From a virus: a stretch of DNA of 29,079 nt. A model generated the notes under the pieces. The model was not told where the DNA came from. It worked only from the letters and a program-made list of their open reading frames with translations, and searched no databases. Position numbers and translations under genes: made by a program. Where the stretch lies: positions 1 to 29,079 of the IMG/VR virus record IMGVR_UViG_3300035016_000045; one strand, 5' to 3'. Position 1 is the first letter of the stretch. Each line of letters begins with the position of its first letter. Shown in pieces: positions 6,166-14,886 of this stretch.

Positions 6166-8924
6166 GTCTCTTGCGGGATTATCTTCACGTAAACCGTGTG
6201 CAGGCCCAAGTCGCGGGCGGCGGAGGTCATATTCGAATAGTACACGGTGACGTTGCCGGCAGCAGTCACGCTACCGCGCAGAAATAGGCCCTCTGTGGAG
6301 ATATTGGCCCAAGCCTCGACGCGCATACCTACAGAAGCGCCCGTGACTGCGAACGTCTGCTCGATCTGATCCCCCTTGGCGACTGACACCGGGTTCCATG
6401 CGGTGCTGCCCTTTAGCACGCCGGGGTCGCTAGCCTTGTTGGTGGTGGTAATGCCGCCGCCGCGACTATCCGCCAGCCCCTGCGGCGGGCTGAAGGTGCC
6501 GGTTACGTTGGTGATGCTATCGAGATAGATGCGCCCGCCCAGCCCGAGGCGCTGCCCCGGCGCCGTGGTGCAGTTCTTGATTTCCATGTCGGCAACGCAG
6601 TCGATGCGCGCATCAGCACGGGTGCGAACACCGATATTGCACTTGTTGGCCTTGCCGCCCACCAGCACCTTGCTGCCGCCCGTAGCGTCGATGCCCACGT
6701 TGCCGGCGCCGCCAAAGTTACCCTGCACAAGCGACATGTCGCAGCCAACCTGCGCCACCACATTGGAGTCGAGATTGCCCGATGCAGAAAAGCCCTGGCC
6801 GTCGAAACGGGATTGGATAGAGCTTAAGCCGTAGTTATCGCCACCACATGCGGCCCAATTGTCGAGGTTGCCCCAGCTTTGCAGCAACCCCCATATACCG
6901 CACCGCTGCGCCTCGAAGGAGCCGCCATAGCCGTGGCAGTAAAGCCCCGCATTGTAGCGGAGCACGAAGTTGTTCGTTTCGTGGTCATTGGTGCCGCCGT
7001 CGATGCCGGAAACATAGAAGTCATCGGCGTGCAGAACACAGAACGGGGCCACGTCCACGATGCCGTTCTGCGCACCATTCGGGGGCTGGTTGATGCCGCG
7101 AATGCCCGAATGGAGATAGACCCAGATGGAGCCCGGCGAGGACAGCGCCGTGATGGCCAGCGCCGATGTCATTTCATGACTAAAGACTGCCAGCGTCACA
7201 TCGAGGTTCGGCGTGTCGACGGCATGAACGCGCCAAATGCCGTCGAGCTGATCCACGTCAGCGCCCGTACCCATCGGGTTGCGTACGCGAATGGCGGCTC
7301 CTGCCCGAATGCCAGTGGCCGGGAAGCTGGCAAACCGCACCTTGATAAGATGCACGCCGCTGGTGAAGGTGACAGACTGCAGCGAGCTGACGGTGAGCCC
7401 CACCGCCGTTTCGCCGCGCACCTTGATCCGGTTGCTGGCCGGGTGACTGTAAACAAAGCCCTTGCCGTCAAACAGCATCTCGCCCGTGAACAGGAACTCC
7501 AGCACGAATTGCGGGTGGCTGTTGAGCGGGATCGGCAGGGTATCGGCCAGCTTTGGCACCTGGCCAGGGAAGATCCAGCCCAAGGTCGCGTCATGCGCCG
7601 CCTGCAGGGACGTAAAATCCTTGCCCACGCCCACTGTGATCTGCATCGGCTCGCCATCGGCGAAGAGCGGTACAAGGAACGGCTTGCCAATAGCGACGGC
7701 CGCTCTCCAGGCGAGGGTTGCAGCGGCGCGGCTCGGCGCATCACCTGAAAGGTCAGAGCCGAGCATCTGCGCAACGACGATCCATTCCGCGAGTTCGTAC
7801 CAGACGACCGTCACGCCATCTGAAAGCATGATGGACAGCTTCCCCCCATGGCTCGGCTCGGCCACAACCTTCTTGTACAAGGCGCCGCCGCCGTCTCCTG
7901 CTGAAGCGTAGCCAGCGGTGCGGATTTTGTTTGGAGCGACAACGGGGCTGTAACTGGCAACGGCATAGGCGCGGCTGTCGAGTTCAGGTTGCGTAGATGA
8001 CGCAGCGGCAGCGGCGGCGATGGCGGATGCCTCAGAATCCCCCGCCCAGGTCTTAGATGACTTGTCATTGACCCCATCCCCTCCCGCATCAACGCTGATG
8101 GGATCGGGGGATTGTGCCCATTCCTCGGCATAATTCTTGTTGTCCAGCGTTTCGTTGGCCCAGATCTCGACTTGGGTCGCGATCCCATCAACATCGCTTT
8201 CGGTGCGTAGCTTGTAGTTGGCGCCTTCATCGCTGAACCAGTACGTACGGCCAGCGATCCACTGTCCGGCGATCAGGGAGTTGCCGCTTGCGGTTAGCAC
8301 TTCCTTGCCGTTGATCGTGACCGGCCCGGTATTATCACCGGGGGCCTCGATCCACAGCATCACCACCGCGCTGTCGGCTACACCGGTAGCAATTTCCGCC
8401 TCGATGGCATCGGCCGTGCCGCCCGTCACGTTCATGCGGGCCAGACTGTCATAGAGCGGCCGGTCGAACACCCACTCCTCGGCGACCGTGTCGTAGTGGT
8501 AGAACCCGGCATCCGCGCCAGTCGTTACCTTGCCGCCGACACCGATATCCGTCGGAACGAAGGCCTCCAAGGCGATCAAATTCGGGAAAGTCGCAGTACC
8601 CGCCTCGAGAGCTGAGGCCAAGTCCTCGACGTCGCGTTCGCCCGCGGTGCCAATCGCCTGATAGCGGCGCACGTACTGCTGCAGCGGCTGTTGCGACGGG
8701 CCGGTGAAGACGCGGATGTAGTAGCTGCCGCCGACGACGTGAAAGGCGAACTTGCCCTCACTGTCGGTCGTGATCGGGTTCCCAAGAGCAACAGTGCCTT
8801 CGCGGTCCGCCCAGAGGGGAACAACCGGGCGTCCCGGCTGGTCTCGACGCACTTCCACCGTCGCATTGGGGATCACGTCACCAGCCAAGTTGACGGCAAC
8901 GCTCTCATAGCGCGCAAGGGCCAT
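6162..8924 (-). CDS. Tailspike or tail fibre with beta-helix domain
   Basis: At 920 residues this is the largest protein in the window. The N-terminus (1-85) is a small carboxypeptidase-regulatory-like beta sandwich (VEVRRDQPGRPVVPLWADREG to GSYYIRVFTG), typical of the fibre part that joins the tail. An Ala-rich linker and a bridge follow. The region about 400-830 has the repeated short strands and Gly-Asn turns of a right-handed parallel beta-helix (GVDMEIKNC-like and NVGIDATGGSKVLVGGKANKCNIG segments), as in tailspikes that bind or cut surface polysaccharide. The ATG at 8924 has TGGAG nine bases upstream. It is the last tail gene of the late operon. No glycosidase catalytic residues can be assigned by eye. 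Confidence 0.82.
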   Translation of the reverse strand: MALARYESVAVNLAGDVIPNATVEVRRDQPGRPVVPLWADREGTVALGNPITTDSEGKFAFHVVGGSYYIRVFTGPSQQPLQQYVRRYQAIGTAGERDVEDLASALEAGTATFPNLIALEAFVPTDIGVGGKVTTGADAGFYHYDTVAEEWVFDRPLYDSLARMNVTGGTADAIEAEIATGVADSAVVMLWIEAPGDNTGPVTINGKEVLTASGNSLIAGQWIAGRTYWFSDEGANYKLRTESDVDGIATQVEIWANETLDNKNYAEEWAQSPDPISVDAGGDGVNDKSSKTWAGDSEASAIAAAAAASSTQPELDSRAYAVASYSPVVAPNKIRTAGYASAGDGGGALYKKVVAEPSHGGKLSIMLSDGVTVVWYELAEWIVVAQMLGSDLSGDAPSRAAATLAWRAAVAIGKPFLVPLFADGEPMQITVGVGKDFTSLQAAHDATLGWIFPGQVPKLADTLPIPLNSHPQFVLEFLFTGEMLFDGKGFVYSHPASNRIKVRGETAVGLTVSSLQSVTFTSGVHLIKVRFASFPATGIRAGAAIRVRNPMGTGADVDQLDGIWRVHAVDTPNLDVTLAVFSHEMTSALAITALSSPGSIWVYLHSGIRGINQPPNGAQNGIVDVAPFCVLHADDFYVSGIDGGTNDHETNNFVLRYNAGLYCHGYGGSFEAQRCGIWGLLQSWGNLDNWAACGGDNYGLSSIQSRFDGQGFSASGNLDSNVVAQVGCDMSLVQGNFGGAGNVGIDATGGSKVLVGGKANKCNIGVRTRADARIDCVADMEIKNCTTAPGQRLGLGGRIYLDSITNVTGTFSPPQGLADSRGGGITTTNKASDPGVLKGSTAWNPVSVAKGDQIEQTFAVTGASVGMRVEAWANISTEGLFLRGSVTAAGNVTVYYSNMTSAARDLGLHTVYVKIIPQET

Positions 8925-8965
8925 GTTCTCAGTCTCCAGTGATGTTCAGAATTGGCGCCTGAGCG

Positions 8966-9508
8966 CTAGATTTGAGGGCCGAGGATCGACCCGGAGCCGG
9001 TGATCACCACCAGCCCGATACCTACGATTGCCGGGCCGGCAGCCCCTCCGGCGCCGGGGCTACCTACAGGCGAACCAGACTGTGCCGTGCCAGGTAGCCC
9101 GGCCTGCCCGGGACCACCGCCTGTGCCCCCGGAAACGCTCGGGAACGGGTATTCCGATTCCCAAAGCGCGTCCTTGGTCCAGGAGTAGCCGCCGAGCCCT
9201 CCATCCGTAGCTGTGCTGGAGCTGCCCTCCTGAGCCTGGTCTGGCCCAAAACCGCCGCCGCCCGTGACGTTACCGGCACCACCACCGCCGCCGCCGCCGC
9301 GCGTGTTGAAGGAGAACCCGCCACGAGTTGCAGCACCACCACCGCCACCGCCGCCGCCCCAGATTTCACCCGACTGCAATTCGATGTCGATCGGCACCGT
9401 GGCAAGCAAGGCCACACCGCCTGCAGCACCAGGCTGCGCGTCGGTGTACGCGTTCTGCGTGCCGCCCCGTCCGCCCTGCCCGCCGCTGCCCTGCACCCGC
9501 CCGCGCAT
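8966..9508 (-). CDS. Glycine-rich tail-tip protein, possibly split from the preceding gene
   Basis: A 180-residue protein with very high Gly content: runs of eight glycines around residues 53-60 and 71-77, ending in a hydrophobic IVGIGLVVITGSGSILGPQI. Glycine-rich modules of this kind occur at phage tail tips and fibres and form polyglycine helical lattices. The ATG at 9508 lacks a convincing ribosome binding site. The same frame stays open upstream, across the end of the 9523-11361 gene, and reads sensibly (GFVVPTSVVTLKLIMRGRVQ), which suggests that the domain once continued from that gene in one frame. It may start by coupling to the TAA at 9523, or the pair may be one gene broken by a one-base change. 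Confidence 0.68.
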   Translation of the reverse strand: MRGRVQGSGGQGGRGGTQNAYTDAQPGAAGGVALLATVPIDIELQSGEIWGGGGGGGGAATRGGFSFNTRGGGGGGGAGNVTGGGGFGPDQAQEGSSSTATDGGLGGYSWTKDALWESEYPFPSVSGGTGGGPGQAGLPGTAQSGSPVGSPGAGGAAGPAIVGIGLVVITGSGSILGPQI

Positions 9509-9522
9509 GATGAGCTTGAGGG

Positions 9523-11361
9523 TTACGACACTGGTTGGAACGACGAAACCGTGAGCGCCGGTCCGCCGGTTACCGATCGGATGGTGCGCCCTGATGGCAG
9601 GATGAAGGTAATCGGCAGCTTATCGTCTTCCGACGCGGTGCCGAAGTCGCTGTAGATCGAATCGTAGACCGCGCGCAAATCGACGTTCGGTCCGTCACCC
9701 AGCGTGATTATGCGCTCCACCGGGCTGTCTGGCGGAGGTGGTGGATCGGGGTCACCGATGTCGCCCAGGTCCAGGTCGGCGAAGGTCATTTCCTCGGCTT
9801 CGATCTGAAAGCGATCGGGCAGCGGATTTAGCCGGGTGATCTGGATTGGCACGTCGACCTTGACACCAGTCTCGTCCTGCATCGGCCAGCCGGACAGCAG
9901 GTAGCCCCCACCCTGCTCCACAACTAGCCCGCCTTCCTGGCGGAACATGGAGAAGCTGAACTTGCGCGGCGGATTGCGGAACCGTCCGATCTGGATGGCG
10001 CCGACCCGTGATGCGGTATTGGTCTGGAAACGGGCAATCCAGCGCGAAAATACTTCCTTGAAGGCCGGGGTGCCGTAGTCTTCCGCAGCCTGCCCGGAAC
10101 GAAGGAAACGGCTCTCCCGGTAGCTGGTGAACTCGTTCAGCGGGTGAAGCGGGCTGCGCAGGGCATAGTTGACCATCATTTCCGAAAGCCGCTTGGTGGG
10201 CTGCTCTCGAATGGTCAGGCTGCCCTCATCCACATTGCTGGGCGTGAGCCGACCTGCCGTGGTGAGGATCTTGCGCAGGGCCTGGAACCTGATCTTCTGC
10301 GCCAGGTCGTCCCACCAGATGGCCAGCCCGACCTCATGGATGAGTTCGTTGACCAGCTTTCGGACTGCTGTCGGCTCGGCGATGTTGCCGGTGTAGAGCC
10401 GCCCGATATAGGCGTCGTCTTCATCGTGCCAGTCGTCCAGGTTGATGTAGGCCGGATCGATCGCGCCGTAGACGGTCATCAGGTCATAGAGGACGTCCGA
10501 GACCTTCTCCTGGTCGTAGCGGAGCAAGGTCTGTATCCGGTCTCCCTGTTCATGTTCGGCCGCATCCGTACCAAGGCGAGCGCGGACGATGGTCAGCGTA
10601 TCGCCGGACCGGGTGAAGGCCACGCTCTCGGCGCCGCCGATGGTGACATAGCCAACGGCGGCATATTCGGCGCCGATGCCCGCCGGCTGCAGTGTGGCAG
10701 ATACGTCGGACGGTGCCAGCATAACCGTCGCCAGCTCGCCATTGTTCGGCCGCGGCGCCAGCGCCCGGTCGTCATCTAGGAACTTCAGGATATCTTTGGC
10801 CGTGAGCGAGTAGCGCCCATCCAACGACGGCCCGTCGAAGCTCTCGATGAAGAAGTGCCGCGTGTCCATGTCGGCAAGTGCCTGGTCGGCAAAGCCCTGT
10901 ATCCATCGGATCGGGCGGCCCTGCAGGTATGGCTGGCGAGCGCGGAACTTCCCCCAGTGGCTGCCCTGCCTGTAGGGATCATAGCCCCGCTCGGTCGAGT
11001 ACGGGTCATAGCCCGGTCCGACGTCGGAATGCCGATGATCGCGGAACGTCACCTTCAGGCTGGAGCGGGTGCCCAGCGTTTGACCCAGCGAGATTTCGCC
11101 GGCCGTGAAACTGATATTGTCGTGGCTTTCGATGTTCGGGATGGCCGGGATCGATCGCGGCAGGAAGTCACCAACATCAACGGCAAAGCGCAGCGTGGTG
11201 GTGGTCTCGGTATAGCTCTCGATAGCCTGACACGTGCGCCGGGTGTTGGTGCACTTGACCGCGCCGGTCACGCCGAGTTCGGCCATGCACGGCGCAACGC
11301 CATAGACCAGCGTGCAGACCGGAACGTCGACCTCGACATATTGGACGCGCTGCCGGATCAT
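9523..11361 (-). CDS. Tail-tip or baseplate hub protein
   Basis: A 612-residue protein located where siphoviruses keep the hub and receptor-binding proteins, between the tape measure and the fibre. The N-terminal part is rich in beta strands and has paired cysteines (CTLVYGVAPCMAE, CTNTRRTCQAI). A middle part contains the segment RVGAIQIGRFRNPPRKFSFSMFR, and a Pro-rich hinge (DPDPPPPPDSPVE) leads to a short C-terminal domain ending SVTGGPALTVSSFQPVS. I recognise the class by position and architecture but cannot name the exact family. Its ATG overlaps the stop of the preceding tail gene in an ATGA. The C-terminal end may be frameshifted relative to the glycine-rich domain downstream. Confidence 0.75.
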   Translation of the reverse strand: MIRQRVQYVEVDVPVCTLVYGVAPCMAELGVTGAVKCTNTRRTCQAIESYTETTTTLRFAVDVGDFLPRSIPAIPNIESHDNISFTAGEISLGQTLGTRSSLKVTFRDHRHSDVGPGYDPYSTERGYDPYRQGSHWGKFRARQPYLQGRPIRWIQGFADQALADMDTRHFFIESFDGPSLDGRYSLTAKDILKFLDDDRALAPRPNNGELATVMLAPSDVSATLQPAGIGAEYAAVGYVTIGGAESVAFTRSGDTLTIVRARLGTDAAEHEQGDRIQTLLRYDQEKVSDVLYDLMTVYGAIDPAYINLDDWHDEDDAYIGRLYTGNIAEPTAVRKLVNELIHEVGLAIWWDDLAQKIRFQALRKILTTAGRLTPSNVDEGSLTIREQPTKRLSEMMVNYALRSPLHPLNEFTSYRESRFLRSGQAAEDYGTPAFKEVFSRWIARFQTNTASRVGAIQIGRFRNPPRKFSFSMFRQEGGLVVEQGGGYLLSGWPMQDETGVKVDVPIQITRLNPLPDRFQIEAEEMTFADLDLGDIGDPDPPPPPDSPVERIITLGDGPNVDLRAVYDSIYSDFGTASEDDKLPITFILPSGRTIRSVTGGPALTVSSFQPVS

Positions 11362-12170
11362 TCGACAATGCCCCCAATCTCGAAGGTGATGTTGACCCAG
11401 CCGGCCTCAATGAACGTCGGGCGCGGGTCGCTGGTGAGCCACGCATAGCCCGCTTCTTCCGGGTGACTGTCCGGAAACCCAGAATAGAAGAACGTTGCTC
11501 CTCTGCCCTGTTTAACGAACGGGCGCATGTTTGCTCGATACCAGTCATCGCGCAGATACTGGAACGCTAGCTGCGTATTGAGTTTCTGGCTCAGCATAAT
11601 CGAGCCCAGGTAGTCCCCGGCCTCGGAATTCCCCGTCGTGATGCGGGTGCTGCGGCCGTCGATTAGCGGCGTGTGGCCGAAGGGGATGCCAACTGGCATA
11701 ACCATCATGTGCCCCACATGCGCCACAGCGATCTCTGGCGGCGTTGCCAGGGGCGTCAGTTTGAGCCGGACCGCATTGGCCGTCGTCTCGAGGAACCGCA
11801 CAAGAATAGGCGCATCATTGGCGACAACGAAGCCATCGATCAACGATGACCATTCGCCGCTGTCGAAAAGCTGAACCTCTACCTCAACGATGATGCCGCC
11901 CGATCCAAGATTGTGCCGGGCAATGCCCAGGTAATCGATGGGCTCTTCCTCGTTGATCGCAAACGTCACGTACTGGACGTCAGTGCTGGCTGACTTCCAC
12001 AGCAGGTTCGTTGCCGGGTTGGCGAGATTGGTGGCCGGATAGAAGTCGACGGAGCTATCCGCAGACGTGCCGGCCACCGTGATGTCGTTCTCCCAGCCCA
12101 AAACAGGGGCAGTGAGGTCGTAATCCGCTGCTGCTGAAAGAACGAGAGACGGCGAAAGGATCAGCGCCAT
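11358..12170 (-). CDS. Tail protein with galactose-binding-like N-terminal fold
   Basis: A 270-residue beta-rich protein following the tape measure gene; its ATG overlaps the tape measure stop as TGATG. The N-terminal part (NLANPATNLLWKSASTDVQYVTFAINEEEPIDYLGIARHNLG, about residues 48-90) has the pattern of discoidin-like, galactose-binding beta sandwiches. The C-terminal part reads like a distal-tail component (GRGATFFYSGFPDSHP, WVNITFEIGGIVE). Position suggests the distal tail protein that caps the tube and recruits the hub, but I cannot assign a named family. It overlaps the next tail-tip gene by four bases. Confidence 0.72.
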   Translation of the reverse strand: MALILSPSLVLSAAADYDLTAPVLGWENDITVAGTSADSSVDFYPATNLANPATNLLWKSASTDVQYVTFAINEEEPIDYLGIARHNLGSGGIIVEVEVQLFDSGEWSSLIDGFVVANDAPILVRFLETTANAVRLKLTPLATPPEIAVAHVGHMMVMPVGIPFGHTPLIDGRSTRITTGNSEAGDYLGSIMLSQKLNTQLAFQYLRDDWYRANMRPFVKQGRGATFFYSGFPDSHPEEAGYAWLTSDPRPTFIEAGWVNITFEIGGIVE

Positions 12171-14203
12171 CAGGCCACCTTGATATTGAGTATGCGGCCG
12201 TCAGCGGCCCGCGCTTCGATGGCGCGAAGGAAGGCTTCGACGTTCTCGCCGCTGTACATCGCGCTCCGGTCCAGCCCATGCAGGGTGATGTCCAGCCGAT
12301 CTGGCGACTTTTCGGTTTGCTGGCGCTGCGGAGCATTGGGCACAGATGCCGCGGACGACGCCCTGGGTGTTCCACCTGAACGCGAGGTCACGGATTGCAT
12401 CGACGCGATCTGAGCCGCCGTCTGCGCCGCGGCGAGGCCTGCATAGAGCATACCCAGTGGAGGCCCGCCCAAGGCCGCGCCAGCCGCGTAGGAACTGGTG
12501 ACAGCCTCCCATCCCTTGATCAGCGCCGATGCAATCGAGATGGCCTTGATGATGCCGAACTGCTCGTCCCCAGACTGCCCCATTGCCTGGGTCACGGAAT
12601 CGAGCGTCGAGGAAATCCTGTTGGCGGTTTCCGACATTGCCTTGGACATGCGCTCGGCATTCTTTGCCACCGCATCGCCGAGATCCTCGACTGCAGACTT
12701 GGCATTGCGCGCGCCGCCGGCAATCTTCTCCATAGCCGCGTCGGTCGTGTCGGCGGTCTCACTCAGGGCTGGGATGTTGTCGTTTGCCACTGCGATCTGG
12801 TCGTTGAAGCCGGTGACGGCTTGGGATGCAGTGCCCCATGCGGTCGTAACCGCCTCTGACCATTCGCCGATATAGTCCTTCTGTGCGTCGACCATCGCTT
12901 GGTTGATGGCGCCAGGTAGCGCGTTGGCCGCGCCAGTCTCTTCCCCCTTGAAGCCGGAAAGGTCCGCGCCCTCCATGTCGCCCAGGCCGGGGATATTGCG
13001 CAGAGCACCGACGATCCCGTTGATGCCGTTCTGCACGATGTCGATCGCGCCATTCATGGCCCGCGTAAAAATGTCGGAAAACGCAGCCGGAAGCATACCC
13101 CACGCCACGATCACCGCGTCATAGGCGCCCTTGAACAGGCCAATCATCGTATTGGCAACGCTCTTGAACACGCCCACTACGTCGACGCCGATGGCCTGCT
13201 TGATCTGGTCCCGGAACAGGAACGCCGCTGCAACGGCCCCGGCGATAGCTGCAACCAAGAGCCCGATCGGATTGGCCATCATCGCCAGCGTCAGGGCCTT
13301 GACCGCCCCAACCATGGTCGTGCCAATGGCGACCGCTATCGATCCGACGCCGGCCAGGATTGATGGCCCAAAATAGGTGGCGAGCGCAGCGCCGACGACC
13401 CCCGCATAGCGCGCGACCTCGATGAGACCACCGACCAGCACCTCGGAATTCTGCGATAGCCAGACCATCGCATCCGTGGCCCGCACCAGCGCAGGCAGCA
13501 CGGCCGCCATCACCTGGTTGGAAAAGCCCATGGCTGCCGAACTAAGCCGGGTCAGGTTGTCGTTGAACTGCTCGGCCGACTTCGCGGTGCTGTCGGTCAA
13601 CGTGATGCCGAGACGGTCAGCCTCGGCCGTCATGGCGGCAAGGCCGCCTCGACCGGCATTGAGCAGAGGGATTAGCTGCGCGCCTGATCGGCCAAATATC
13701 TCAATGGCCGTCGCGGTCTTCTGTGCCCCATCCTCCATACCGGCAAAGCGCTCGGCAATGTCGCCAAGCACATCAGTCGAGCTACGCAATTTGCCTTCTG
13801 AATCCACAGCGGCAAGGCCCAGGGCATCCATGGCTTTCGTTGCGGCGTTGCTGGTCCCGTTGGCCATGTCGTTCATGGTGCGGGAAAGACGGCCCATCGC
13901 AGTGTCCAGCGTTCCCGCAGAGACGCCCGAGAGGTCCGCCGCATAGCGCAGGCGAGACAGGGCTTCAGTGGTCACGCCTGCTGCCTGGGCCGACTTACGC
14001 ATCGCGTCAGCGTTGTCGATCGATCCTTTGACCATCACCGCCATGCCAGCCGCCGCGGCGGCTGCAGCGGCGGCGACCGCAGCAAACCCGATCTTGGCCG
14101 CATGGGAAAAGCCGTCGACTTCGGACTTGGACTTTTTCATTCCGCTTTCAAACTGCGCGGAATCAAGTCCCAGCGTTACGCGAAGTGCGCCAATCAGACT
14201 CAT
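12170..14203 (-). CDS. Tape measure protein
   Basis: A 677-residue protein starting at the ATG at 14203 (MSLIGALRVTLGLDSAQFESGMKKS), overlapping the preceding gene in an ATGA; an upstream start at 14377 would lie inside that gene. It has the usual tape measure make-up: a helical N-terminus, Ala-rich coiled-coil stretches (SKSEVDGFSHAAKIG; KTATAIEIFGRSGAQLIPLLN matches the TIGR01541/PhageMin_Tail-type core), hydrophobic helices around residues 255-330 (MANPIGLLVAAIAGAVAAAFLF), and a low-complexity tail. It sets tail length and is ejected with DNA. By the usual rule of about 0.15 nm per residue, a tail of roughly 100 nm is expected. It is short for a siphovirus, but complete. Confidence 0.9.
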   Translation of the reverse strand: MSLIGALRVTLGLDSAQFESGMKKSKSEVDGFSHAAKIGFAAVAAAAAAAAAGMAVMVKGSIDNADAMRKSAQAAGVTTEALSRLRYAADLSGVSAGTLDTAMGRLSRTMNDMANGTSNAATKAMDALGLAAVDSEGKLRSSTDVLGDIAERFAGMEDGAQKTATAIEIFGRSGAQLIPLLNAGRGGLAAMTAEADRLGITLTDSTAKSAEQFNDNLTRLSSAAMGFSNQVMAAVLPALVRATDAMVWLSQNSEVLVGGLIEVARYAGVVGAALATYFGPSILAGVGSIAVAIGTTMVGAVKALTLAMMANPIGLLVAAIAGAVAAAFLFRDQIKQAIGVDVVGVFKSVANTMIGLFKGAYDAVIVAWGMLPAAFSDIFTRAMNGAIDIVQNGINGIVGALRNIPGLGDMEGADLSGFKGEETGAANALPGAINQAMVDAQKDYIGEWSEAVTTAWGTASQAVTGFNDQIAVANDNIPALSETADTTDAAMEKIAGGARNAKSAVEDLGDAVAKNAERMSKAMSETANRISSTLDSVTQAMGQSGDEQFGIIKAISIASALIKGWEAVTSSYAAGAALGGPPLGMLYAGLAAAQTAAQIASMQSVTSRSGGTPRASSAASVPNAPQRQQTEKSPDRLDITLHGLDRSAMYSGENVEAFLRAIEARAADGRILNIKVA

Positions 14204-14487
14204 GAAGTCGTGCCCCCTGTTCGCGCCGTCCAAGCCATCGCAATGGCAATCTGTTCGTCCGGCGTCTGCCCGCCCTTGCTGAGCTTCTGGCCGCGCAAGA
14301 GAGTGTCCAACTTGACGAAGTCCGTGGATTTTACCGGCGCGTACGCCGTGAAAAATGCTGTGTGCCAGGCCAGCCAAGCGGCCTGGTTGTGTTCGCTGTC
14401 CAACCGCCTATCGGCAGCCTCGATGCGCAGGAAGCATTCGCGGGGCGTCAGTGACCAGAAGTGCTCTGGATCGAAGCCCCGCTCCAC
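14200..14487 (-). CDS. Tail assembly chaperone-like protein, overlapping or frameshifted
   Basis: The annotated frame starts at a GTG at 14487 and gives 95 residues (ERGFDPEHFWSLTPRECFLRIEAADRR then a helical part). It sits between the gp10-like chaperone and the tape measure, the classic place for the second chaperone product. The frame is open upstream of the GTG and codes for WDYEGLLAAYVERGFDPEHFW, which looks like native protein, so translation probably starts earlier or arrives by a -1 shift from the gp10-like gene. The frame is closed by a TGA about 60 bases further up. No classical slippery heptamer was found there. The gene ends in an ATGA overlap with the tape measure gene. Confidence 0.72.
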   Translation of the reverse strand: MERGFDPEHFWSLTPRECFLRIEAADRRLDSEHNQAAWLAWHTAFFTAYAPVKSTDFVKLDTLLRGQKLSKGGQTPDEQIAIAMAWTARTGGTTS

Positions 14488-14495
14488 GTAGGCCG

Positions 14496-14882
14496 CTAGG
14501 AGGCCCTCGTAGTCCCATCTGCCTGCGCTTCGGGAGAAGGGCTTTCACCACTCGCCTCCGCTGCGTCTGGGTTTGCTGCCAGAAGAGCATTGGTGAGTGC
14601 CGAGAACACGGCGGCAAATCCGACAGATGAAACGATGCAGCCGGCTTCCTTCTCCGTAATCTTTGGATGATGCTCGATCAGGGCACCCCAGAGCACAGCG
14701 CGGATGATCTTCGCCCGCAGCTTTGTCGGATCCGACTGCATGTCCGAAAGCATCTGCCCGATCTCGATAATGCCTTTATCGAAGTGATCCTCGAGGTGGC
14801 ACATGGCATTGAATGACAGGTCGAGAATGTAGGTTTCATCCCTAACCTGCAGCGCGACTTCGCCCTTGTATTTGTTGACCAT
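14496..14882 (-). CDS. GTA gp10-like tail assembly chaperone (Phage_TAC_11 type)
   Basis: A 128-residue, mostly helical protein. The core (KGEVALQVRDETYILDLSFNAMCHLEDHFDKGI, about 5-38) matches the family typified by gene transfer agent gp10, which aids tail assembly before the tube polymerises around the tape measure. The C-terminus after about residue 105 is a low-complexity Ala, Ser, Glu tail, as expected for a protein that can be extended by frameshift. The ATG at 14882 is four bases after the stop of the tail tube gene, so translation is coupled. It does not look like a virion component. Confidence 0.8.
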   Translation of the reverse strand: MVNKYKGEVALQVRDETYILDLSFNAMCHLEDHFDKGIIEIGQMLSDMQSDPTKLRAKIIRAVLWGALIEHHPKITEKEAGCIVSSVGFAAVFSALTNALLAANPDAAEASGESPSPEAQADGTTRAS

Positions 14883-14886
14883 GGGC

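Noticed and set aside
6162-8924. Diversity-generating retroelement acting on the tailspike
   Set aside because: No reverse transcriptase gene or template repeat was seen nearby.
9270-9360. Repeats of GCC and CAC triplets
   Set aside because: They are Gly codons of the glycine-rich protein read on the minus strand, not a microsatellite or CRISPR-like array.
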